Position numbers and translations under genes: made by a program
The notes under the pieces: model-generated
Told to the model about the DNA's origin: nothing
What the model saw: only the letters and a program-made list of their open reading frames with translations
Databases searched by the model: none
Shown here: positions 24,243 to 34,900 of the stretch, one piece after another
Layout: each line of letters starts with the position of its first letter
Numbering within the stretch: position 1 is the first letter of the stretch
NCBI RefSeq assembly: GCF_900109785.1
Contig: NZ_FOBH01000004.1
Coordinates: forward strand, 124,001-188,000
DNA from: Nitrosovibrio tenuis
GTDB taxonomy: Bacteria > Pseudomonadota > Gammaproteobacteria > Burkholderiales > Nitrosomonadaceae
Length of the DNA stretch: 64,000 nt
Direction of reading: 5' to 3'

Positions 24243-25808
24243 ATGTTGCGAATGATAAATAAATTGCTCTGGGCGGCGTGTCTGGCTAGCCTGTGGGGAG
24301 GGATGCACACGGCGTATGCGCAGAACGCGCGCTTCGATGTATTCGAATACCGGGTAGACGGAACGACATTATTGCCCGTCACAGTTGTTGAACAGGCGGT
24401 TTATCCCTATCTGGGCGAAAACAAGACACTTGAGGATGTGGAGCAGGCCCGCGACGCGCTGGAACGCGCCTATCACGGAGCAGGCTACCTCACGGTGCTG
24501 GTAAGCATTCCCCAACAAAAGGTGGATAGCGCGGTGGTCATGCTGACAGTGACCGAGGCACCCGTAAAGCGGTTACGCGTAGTCGATTCGCGCTATTTCA
24601 GCCCGAACGATATCAAGGCTGGCATCCCCGAGCTGGCCGAAGGGAATGTCCCCAATTTCCCTGAAATGCAAAAACAGTTGGCCAACCTGAGTCGTTCGGC
24701 CGATCGCCGGGTTACACCCGTGTTAAGAGCCGGCAAAACACCGGGCACGGTGGAAGTCGACCTGAAAGTGAAGGATCAGTTACCGCTGCATGGCAGCGTG
24801 GAACTCAATAGTCGCCAGATTCCCAACACGACGCTGACACGGCTCAGCGCGAACGTAAGCTGGGATAACTTATGGCAAAGGCAGCATAGTCTGGGGGTGA
24901 CCGGACTGATCACACCGGAGAACCCGGACCAGAGCAAGGTAATTTCCGCAAATTACACGATGCCCCTGGCATCCGGTTTTCTTGCCTTATATACCATCTA
25001 CTCTGCCTCCTCCGTGGCATCCCTGGGCACGCTTAATGTCCTGGGCAACGGCATGATATTCGGGGGACGTTACATCTTACCCCTGCCGGGAAGTGAAAAA
25101 TTCTTTCATACGGCGACGTTTGGCGTGGACTACAAGGATTTTATCCAGAACGTTAATCTCATCGAAGGCGGCAATTTCAATACCCCAATCACCTATATGC
25201 CTTTTACGGTGGGATGGGATGGCACCTGGATAGGCGAGGGGCGCAATACCAAACTCGGGTTATCCGCGAATTTCCACATGCGCGGACTGGTGGGAACCGA
25301 AGCGGCATTCGCCAACAAGCGCTTCAAGGCGCACTCCAATTACATATTCCTGCGAGGTAATCTCTCCCATACGGAAACCATGCGCCAGGGCTGGGGCGTT
25401 ACAGGCCGGGCAACCTGGCAGCTTGCCGCCCAGCCGCTAATCAACAATGAGCAATCCATCGTCGGCGGAATCAATACGGTACGCGGCTACTATGAGGTCG
25501 AGGCACTGGGGGACGACAGCGCCACAGGGCAACTGGAAGCTTTTACGCCCAATTACGCCGGGTACCTGGTCGAGGCGCTGGAGGAATTTCGTCTGCTGGC
25601 TTTTATCGACGGGGGAACCGTGCGCGTGCTGGAGCCGTTGCCCGGGCAGAAAGATCGCTTCAATCTGGCGGGCACGGGGATGGGTCTGCGCTTCAGGGGC
25701 TGGAAAACCGTTTCAGCCGATTTCAGTTGGGCCGTGGCGCTGGAAGACGCAACCAGAACGAAAGCAGGCGACAAACGCGTTCATTTCACGTTCCGGCACG
25801 CATGGTGA
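24243..25808 (+). CDS. TpsB outer-membrane transporter of two-partner secretion (ShlB/FhaC family)
   Basis: A 521-residue outer-membrane protein with a signal peptide (cleavage near AYA-QNA), a POTRA-type domain (about 28-105, FDVFEYRVDGTTLLPVTVVE), a second POTRA (about 108-180) and a C-terminal 16-strand barrel ending FTFRHAW with a terminal aromatic residue. GINTVRGYYEVEALGDD matches the conserved VRGY/F motif of the barrel-plugging loop. It should export the giant adhesin encoded 171 bases downstream. I start at ATG 24243; ATG 24252 is an alternative. Confidence 0.92.
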   Translation: MLRMINKLLWAACLASLWGGMHTAYAQNARFDVFEYRVDGTTLLPVTVVEQAVYPYLGENKTLEDVEQARDALERAYHGAGYLTVLVSIPQQKVDSAVVMLTVTEAPVKRLRVVDSRYFSPNDIKAGIPELAEGNVPNFPEMQKQLANLSRSADRRVTPVLRAGKTPGTVEVDLKVKDQLPLHGSVELNSRQIPNTTLTRLSANVSWDNLWQRQHSLGVTGLITPENPDQSKVISANYTMPLASGFLALYTIYSASSVASLGTLNVLGNGMIFGGRYILPLPGSEKFFHTATFGVDYKDFIQNVNLIEGGNFNTPITYMPFTVGWDGTWIGEGRNTKLGLSANFHMRGLVGTEAAFANKRFKAHSNYIFLRGNLSHTETMRQGWGVTGRATWQLAAQPLINNEQSIVGGINTVRGYYEVEALGDDSATGQLEAFTPNYAGYLVEALEEFRLLAFIDGGTVRVLEPLPGQKDRFNLAGTGMGLRFRGWKTVSADFSWAVALEDATRTKAGDKRVHFTFRHAW

Positions 25809-25979
25809 TGGGTAAACATCCAATGCAGGATCGGCCGCGATAAACCGCGCAAAACATGCAACACATGCAACCTGCTGAAAAACAAAGATTAAACGTCACA
25901 GGCGAGCGGAACGGGAATGCGCCAGCATTTTTTGATGTTCGCCAATAGCCTGAGACCAGCTCTCAAGGAATAGCACAGA

Positions 25980-28900
25980 ATGAATCGGAATATCTATCGC
26001 CTGATTTTCAACATAACGTCAGGTATGACGGTTCCCGCCGCGGAAACCGCACGCAGCCGCGGCAAGTGGGGACGCCGGGTGCGGGCAACAAGCGGGAGAG
26101 TCCTGCTGTCGGCAGGATTACTGCTGGCTACGTCGGCACAGGCGGAACTGCCGGTACCCTGCGCAGGGGGCAGTTGCGGTATAGCGATACCGGATTTCGT
26201 CACGACGGGCCAGGCCAACTATCATATCCATGACCATCAGGCCGTGGTCAACCAGGTGGGCGACAAGGCCATTCTCAACTGGGAAAGTTTCAATGTCAGT
26301 CCTGGTCATTCGGTACAGTTTCAGCAGGTGGATAGCCTTGCCGCGCAGAACCTGGTACAGGGCGCCAATTTTATCACGCTCAACCGCATCTGGGACAACG
26401 ACCCCAGCGTAATCGCCGGCATTCTCACCCAGGCAGCAGGCCAGAACGCGAACGTCATTCTGGTCAATACCAATGGCATCGCCTTCACGGGATCATCGCA
26501 GGTGAACCTCGGCAGCTTCACAGCCAGCAGCCTGGATATCAAGGACAGCTTCATCCTCAACGCGTTCCTGACCACCCAGAAGACGAGCCCGCAGTTCGAA
26601 GGCTCGGGCGGCTTCATCAAGGTGCTGGAGGGCGCGCGCATCACGGCCGGCAGCCAGGGCCGCGTGATGCTGATTGCACCCACGGTGATTAATAAAGGCA
26701 GCGTGCAGGCGCCCGACGGTCAGGTGATCACTGCGGCGGGAACCAAGGTATTTTTGCGTTCCGCTTCGAACCAGCCCGTGGACGCCAATGTGCGCGGCCT
26801 GCTGGTGGAAGTAGACAGTCCCGCGGGCCTCAGCGATTTTCAAACGGATAACCCGGGCATCAAGGACGGTAAACTCGATGGGCAGACCGTGGCGCTGAAA
26901 GATGGCGCGCTGGATAAACTCGGTCATGTCACCAACCTGGGCGAACTGAGCACTCCCCGCGGCAATGTCACCATGGTGGGGTATGCGGTCAATCAGCAGG
27001 GCATCGCCCGGGCAACGACCTCAGTAATCGCCAACGGCTCGGTGTATCTGCTGGCAAAGGATTCTGCCTTTGCGCAGGATAATTCCACGCGCGGCGGCCG
27101 CGTGGTTCTCGCCGATGGCAGCCGGACGGAAGTGCTGCCGGAAGTGTCGGATAACACGGGTTTGGTGGATGGTTTGACGGGGACGGGTCTCGCGCTCCGA
27201 TCTCAGGTGAGAGTGCTGGGACAGGATATACGGATGGAAAACGGCGCGATCATCAATGCGCCGGCAGGGGAAGTGAATTTCTTCGCCATGGACGATCCCA
27301 GCCTCCTTTTCACGGGTAGTGATCCGTTCCAGGCAGTAAACGCGCCTATTTCCAATACCGCCCGCGTTCACATCGCCGGTGGAGCGCGCATAAGCGTGAG
27401 CGGACTGGAAAACGTGGCGGTTTCCACGGCGCGCAACGGGGTGGAAGTCGAATTGCGGGGGGATGAGCTGAAAGATTCTCCGGCCAACCGCGATGGTCCG
27501 CTGCGTAGCCAGAAGGTGTTTGTCGACATCAACCGCGCCTTGAACAATGCCAACGCGGGCAATCCCACCCTCATCGCCAGGGACAGCCTTCTATCCTACC
27601 AGGCGCGGCTGGAACGCGGGGTTGCCGAGCGGTCGACCGAGGGCGGCACGGTTCGGGTAAGCTCCCTGGGGGAGGCCATAATTGAATCCGGCGCGGTGAT
27701 CGACCTGTCGGGCGGCAGCCTGAGCTACACCCCGGCCAATGTGCCAACCACGCTGGTCATGTCCCGCGGAATATTGACCGATATCGCCGATGCGCGGGCC
27801 GATGTGCGCTATGATGGCATCGCCACCCGCTACACGCAGGATTTCGGACGCTGGAATATAAAAGAAGTAATCGACCTGGGGCGGAGCTTCAATTATGACC
27901 CCGGCTATATCGAAGGCAAAAATGCCGGCGCTCTGGAGGTAACCGGGCTGCGCGCAACAGTGATGCAGGGCGATATCCAGGGCCGCACCATCGTTGGCGA
28001 GGTGCAGCGCGACCTCGGCATCGTGCCTGCCGGCGCCCGTTTTACCCTGGGCGTCGATCCGGTCGCCAAAAGTTTTCCTTCTATCGACTATAAGATGAAC
28101 CAGGTGGTCGAGCTGAGCAGCAGCGCCGCCTTGCCCGCAGGGTTCAAGTTCGGCGATGCGCTCTCGCCCGATCTCGTCAGGACGGTCAGCCTTAATCCCG
28201 GGCTGCTCGGCAAGGATAAAGTCGCCAATCTGGAAATTTTCAGCAATCAGGCGGCAGCCGTGCGCGAGGCTTTGCGTGCCCCGCAGGGCGGCAGCGTGCA
28301 CATCACGGCACAGGGCATCACGATCGACGGCGATATCGAAGCGCCCTCCGGCTCGATCGTGCTGAACGCGAGCAGAAACGACTTCAATACCCTCTCTGAG
28401 CCGTTGAATTTGATCGTGGCCAATGGGGTTACGTTGTCGGCCCGGGGGGCCTGGGTAAACGAATTGCGGGGAGTGCCGGCGGGATCGGACGAAGTTGCGC
28501 TGGTGCATGGCGGCAATATCGCGCTATCGGCGCAGGATAATCTTGCTCTCGGACACAATACCCTGCTGGATGTGACCGGCGGGGGGCGGCTCAGGGTCGA
28601 TGGTCAGGGAAGGGTCATTGCCGGAAGCGGCGGCGAAATCAGCCTGGCGGGCCTCGCGGTTTCACGCCTCGACCAGAATGTGCGGGGCTATGGCATCGGC
28701 GGCGGCGGCACGCTTACTGTTTCCAGCAACCGGATTCAAATCGGCGGAGTGCCTGACAACTCGCTCGGCACGGTCAACCTGGACACTGGATTTTTCGAGC
28801 GGGCCGGTTTCGCCAATATCAATCTTGCCGGGATTGAGCGCCTGGCACTATCCGAGGGGGTTCGGATCAAGCCCACTGTTCTCAGCCTGGAATTGCAGCC

Positions 28901-31900
28901 CGACTATACCTTGCGGCCAAGCGGAAGCAGGATAGAAAATTTCACCCACCAGGTAAAACTGGATGATTTAGTGCGCCAACCGGTGAATCTGAGCCTTGCC
29001 GCCAGAAATTCCGCGGATGGGACAGGCGATCTCCTGATCGAGAAGGGCGCGCATATCGAGGCCGATCCCAGGGCAAGCGTCACCCTCGAGGCCGGGCGTC
29101 TGCTGGATATAAGAGGGCGCATCACAGCGCCGGGCGGTAATATCACGGCTACGTTGAATCATAGCCAAGAGAGGGACTTCAATCCCACCAACGCCCTGTG
29201 GCTGGGCAAGCAGGCGGTACTCGATGTATCGGGCGTCGCGCTCACCTACCTCGACAAGCAGCGCCTTACCCAGGGCACGGTGTTGAATGGCGGTAACATA
29301 ACGCTGAATGCGCAGTTTGGCTATGTCGTGGCCGAAACGGGTTCGAGCATCCGGATGGCGGGCGTGGCGCCGGTGCGGCTGGATATCCTGAACCAGGCCG
29401 GCGGCGTGGGACAATGGGTCGGCAGCGACGCGGGTTCTCTCAGCATCAAGGCGCGCGAGGGCGTATTGCTAGATGGCGGAATGGCTGCCCAGGGAGGGAG
29501 CACATTAAATCGTGGTGGAACATTCAGTCTGGTTTTTGGATTCCTGGATATTCCAGAGAAAGGCTTTCCCACTGGCGAGCGCATATTGAGCCTGGCACAA
29601 ACGGTGACGCCGCAGACGAGCGGCCTGACCCCGGGCGCGGCCCTTCCTGCCGGGCTGAACGGGAAGGCTCGGCTGGGCGCCGCGGCGCTCAAGGGAGCGG
29701 GTTTCGATCGCATCACGCTCAAAAGCCGCGATGCGATCCGGCTGGAAAACGGCTTGAATCTGGGCGCCAACCGCGCGTTGGCATTGAAAGAAGTGGCGCT
29801 CGACGCGCCGCGTATCGAAACAGCCGGGGGCGACGCCGCGCTGAAGGCCGAAACGCTGCGGCTGGGCAATTATGACGTAAACCGTGTGGATGCCGTCAAT
29901 ACCCCGGTTACAGGTAGCGGCGCACTCAAGGCGGACGCACAACTGCTGGAACTAGCCGGCAACCTGACCTTGACCGGCATGGCGCGCGCCGAACTGAACG
30001 GAGCCGAGGAAGTTCGCCTGGCGGGGGTTAGCAGCGGGAGCTCCGCACGCCCGGCAGGCGCCTTTTCGAGCGCAGCCGACCTTTTTTTTCGCGGCGCAGT
30101 GATAGCCCCGACAACCTATAGCCAGATCAGCATTAACGCGCCGGGACGGACGGTTGCGTTCAGTAGCGACACCATGCAGCAGTCCCAGCCGCTGTCCGCA
30201 CTCGGCAGCCTTGCGGTAACCGCTGCGAACGTCGTTCAGGCCGGCAATCTGTGGGCGCCGTTCGGCCAACTGAATTTCATTGTTTCGGATACGCTCACGT
30301 TCAAAAGCGGCAGCCTGACTTCGATTGCCGGGGCGCCTGGCAGCCTGATTCCGTTTGGCATAACAGTGAATGGCCGGAGCTGGATATACAGGCCCGACTC
30401 GTTCGAGATCCCGCAACTTGCGTTGCCTGAAAAATCCATCCGCATCATCCAGGCAGCCAACGTCGACATGCAGGCGGGCGCAGCGGTCCGGCTCGCCGGC
30501 GGAGGAGATTTGCAAGCCTACGAGTTCAGCGTGGGACCCGGCGGAGCGCGCGATATCCTGGATGACCCCGGCACCTATGCGATCTTGCCCGGCTATGCTA
30601 ACGGATTTGCGCCGGGAGACAGACAGGAGAACGCCGGCTTCGACCGCGCAGCGGGGGATGCCGTCTATCTCTCCGGCATCCCGGGACTCTCTGCGGGTGT
30701 GTATACGTTGCTGCCCGCGCATTATGCCCTGCTGCCAGGCGCCTATGCCGTGAGACTCAATGCGCATGTGCAGAACCTGCTGCCGGGTCAGGCTTACAGC
30801 AGGCAGGACGGCATCCAGGTCGTACCGGGCTACATCACGGATAGCCGCGCGGCATCGGGCGGCCCGCGCGACGCGCTGTGGAGCGGGTTTGAAGTGTTGA
30901 CCCGCGAGCAGGTTTTGCAGCGTTCGGAAATCAATCTTAGCCGCGCCTCGGACTTTTTTACCATAAGCCAAAGCCGTCCGCAGGATGCGGGCCTGCTCTC
31001 GATTGCCACCACCGGCGGGCTGAAGCTGGATGCCATTTTCCAGCTGAGTGCAGCCGAAGGCGGCCGGGGTGCAGCGGTGGACATCAGTGCGCTTAAAATT
31101 GCCATTACCGACGGCTCGCCATCCGGAGTCGATCCGTTGGCCACGCGTATCGATGCCACTACACTCGACGCTATGGGTGCGGCCAGCCTGTTCCTGGGTG
31201 GCACGCGCACCCCCGGCAGCACCCGTAGCGATGCGACCATTCTCACGGTCGGGGCGGATGAAGTGACCTTGGCCAATGACATCTCCCATCCCCTGAAGAG
31301 TCAGGAAATCATCCTGGCGGCAAGGAACACCCTCACGCTAAAATCCGGTAGTGCCATCGATGCACAAGGCAGCATGGATAACGTGGGCGGAGCAGGAAGC
31401 TATCGCACGGCCGGCAATGGCGCGCTGGTACGGGCTGCCTCGACGTATGCCGCATTTTCGCGCACGGACAGTCCGGATCGCACGCTGGGCATACTGACCG
31501 GCGAAGCCGGCAGCACGATCCGCGCGTCGAATTCGATTACGCTGGATGCCACCCTGCAGAATACGTTTGCGGGCACGACTATTTTCGCTGATGACAAGGG
31601 GAATCCGGTCGCTGGAAATTTATCCGTCGGCGCTACACGCGTGAATTTGGGCAACGCACCCACAGGCTCCGAAGGCCTGGTCCTGAACCAGAGCGAGCTC
31701 GATAGGCTGAACAGCCTGAATTCGCTGACCCTGACAAGTTATTCCACTTTTGACCTCTATGGCGATGTCGGCGTCGGCGGGATAAATGCCGACGGCAAGC
31801 CGACGCTGCAGGCTTTAAATCTGTTGGGCGCGGGGCTGGCGGGTCTGAACAATAGCGATAAAACCGCGCATCTGCGCGCAGCCAGCATATCGATTTCGAA

Positions 31901-34900
31901 CCCTGCGGCGGCGACATTCACTTCGGGCGGCACACCGGGCAACGGCGCCCTGGCAATCCAGGCGGACAGGCTGGTGCTGGGTGAAGGCTCCAAAGCCATC
32001 CAGGGGTTCTCCCAAATCGACGCCACAGCGAATGAACTGGTCGGGCGCGGCGCCGGCAGCACCGACACGGCCGGGAAAATCAATTTGAATATTGCACGGG
32101 TCAGCGCCGAGCCAGGGTCTAACCAGACCCTGGCCGCAACCGGTCAATTGAATGCTGCCAAGGTTGTGGCGGATCGTACCCTTGCTGCTGTCGATACGCT
32201 GGGAGCGAAGTGGACGCTGTCGGGCACGAGGGTAACCTTTGATACCCAGGCTGATCTGCCTTCGGGCGCGCTTAAACTTGTGGCGACTACGGGTAATCTC
32301 GAGCTGGGGACAAATGCGGAATTGAATGTGGCGGGAAAGCCGGTGGCTTTCTTCGACGTGGTTCGCCCATCGCCGGGCGGCACCGTCGAACTGGCGAGCG
32401 ATAACGGGAACGTGCTCGTTCAAACAGGAGGGCGGATAGATGTATCGGCGGCCGCGGGCGGCAACGCAGGCAGCGTGATCATACGCGCGCCCAATGGCAC
32501 GGCCACCGTGAATTCCGCAAACCTGCAGGGCTCGGCCGCACTGGGCGCCGATGGCGCGAGGGGCGAAGGCGGCCGTTTCCAACTGGATGTTGCCTCTCTG
32601 AATGACTTTTCCACACTGAACACGATACTCAACCAGGGAGTGTTCGATGGCGCAAGAACGCTGCGCGTGCGCACGGGCGATGTCAGCCTGGCCGCTGCCG
32701 ATACGGTTAAGGCCAGAGAAGTACGCATTGCGGCGGATGGCGGCAAACTCGATGTGGCCGCCCATATCGACGCCTCGGGTAAAGATGGAGGCAATATCAA
32801 TCTTTACGCCAGGAACGATGTGGCTGTGCAGTCGAGCGCGAAGCTCGACGCCTACGCAACAGGCGACGGTCAAAATGGTGGCGAGGTGGAAATCGGTACC
32901 ACGGAAGGTAGGCTGAGCCTGGCCGACGGCGGCACGCTGGATGTGCACGGGGGCGGCAGCGGCGGCCAGGCTGGGCAGGGCGGAAGCGTGCTGTTGCGCG
33001 CGCCCCGTACCGGCAGTGGCGCGGGAAATGACGCGGCCGTGGGCAGCGTCGCCAGCAGCATCGACGGAGCCAGATCCATCGTGGTGGAAGCGGTCAAGGT
33101 ATACAACAACATCACCACGCTTACCGGCACCGGCGCAAGCAGCGGCGCGACGTTGAGTCTGGCTACGGTCAATTCCGACAATGCGAGCTTCGCGTCCAGC
33201 GCAGGCGCGATTGCCGCGCGCCTGGGCAAGGCCGGCGATACCGCCTTTCATGTGCGGGCCGGGGTGGAAGTGCGCTCAGCGGGCGATCTTGCACTCAGCC
33301 AGGACTGGAATCTCGGTACCAGCCGCACAGGCGGCGAACCGGGCATGCTGACCTTGCGCGCGGCTGGCAATCTCAATCTCAATAGCAACCTGTCCGATGG
33401 ATTCAATGCCGCGACGGCATTCAGCAGTGGCACCACGCCAGCGACGTTGCTGGCAGGAGATTCATGGGGTTATCGGCTCGTTGCCGGGGCCGATACCGGC
33501 GCGGTTGACCCGCTGACGGTCAAGGCGGGCAGCGGCGACGTAACGCTGGCGGCCGGAAAATTGGTACGTACAGGCACGGGGGACATCCACATCGCCTCCG
33601 GGCACAACATTAAACTTGCCGATAATAAGTCCGCCATCTACACCGCGGGACGCATTGCCGACGTAGCCAACGGTTTTGTTGTTCCCGCCAATGCCCAGTT
33701 CAGCCAGGGCGGCGGCAACGTCAGCCTGTCGGCACAGGGAGATATCAGCGGCGCGCCCTCGGCGCAACTCTATTCCAACTGGCTATTCCGCCAGGGGCAG
33801 TTGAATCAGTCTACGGGGGCATACACTCTCCAGCCTGCCTGGTGGGTGCGCTTCGATCAGTTCCAGCAAGGCATCGGCGCGCTGGGCGGAGGCGACGTTA
33901 CGCTGATCGCCGGGGGCAATGTCAAAAACGTCTCCGCGAGCACACCGACTCAGGCACGCATGGCCGCCACCGCGCCGGATGTGACCAAACTGGTTACAAC
34001 CGGCGGCGGGGATGTGCGGGTTGAAACCGGGGGTGATTTGCTGGGCGGGCAATATTATGCCGATCGTGGCGACCTGGTGCTGAAGGTGGGCGGCAAAGTC
34101 GACAGCGGGCAGAATGTGAAGGGCAGCGCGCTCTATACCATCCTGGCGCTGGGCGATGCGCAGGCGCGGGTTCAGACGCAAGAGGATCTCAATATTCAGG
34201 CGATATTGAATCCACACCTGGTGGTGCAGTCATCCGGCACAGGCACGGCATTCAATATTGGTAGCAGCGGGGTCAGGGACCCTCGCTGGAGCCTGTTTTC
34301 AACTTATGGCCCGAATAGCGGCGTGCAAGTACAGAGCCTGGACGGCGATGTAACGCTACACACGGGTGTGGGGGGACTCCCGCTATCGAATGCCTATGGG
34401 TCTCCGCTCAACTTCAATATCAGTCCTGCCAAATACAGCGCCGCCCTGCTTTCAATTCTGCCCCCCAGCCTGTCGGCCACGGCGTTTCACGGCAATACAT
34501 CCATCCAGGGCAGTGAAAATATAACATTAAGCCCCGCAGCGCGTGCCGATCTGGCCCTGCTGGCATCAAATTCGGTCAGCATCGCCAACCTCGTGGCCAT
34601 GAGCGATCGCGATCCAGCGCTGATCCCGAGTGCGGTCAGGCCGGATACGGGCTTCAATCTGTTTCCAAATCCGGCTGTGAATCCGGCTGACATCAACCTC
34701 ATCCACGCCGCCGTGCCCGTCCATACCGGTGATACCCAACCCGCGCGTATATATGCTGTCGCCGGCGATGTTCAGGGCGACTTCAATACGCTTACCCTGG
34801 ATCTGTCAAAGGCAGTTCAGATTCGTGCCGGGCAGGACGTGCGCGACCTGGGCATCGTGGCGCAGCATGTGAATGCCGGGGATGTCAGCCGGGTAGTGGC

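Noticed and set aside
29952-33251. Long minus-strand frames (445 and 478 codons) antisense to tpsA
   Set aside because: They mirror the GC-rich codon use of the giant gene, have Arg/Ala/Gly/Gln-rich meaningless composition and lack start signals.
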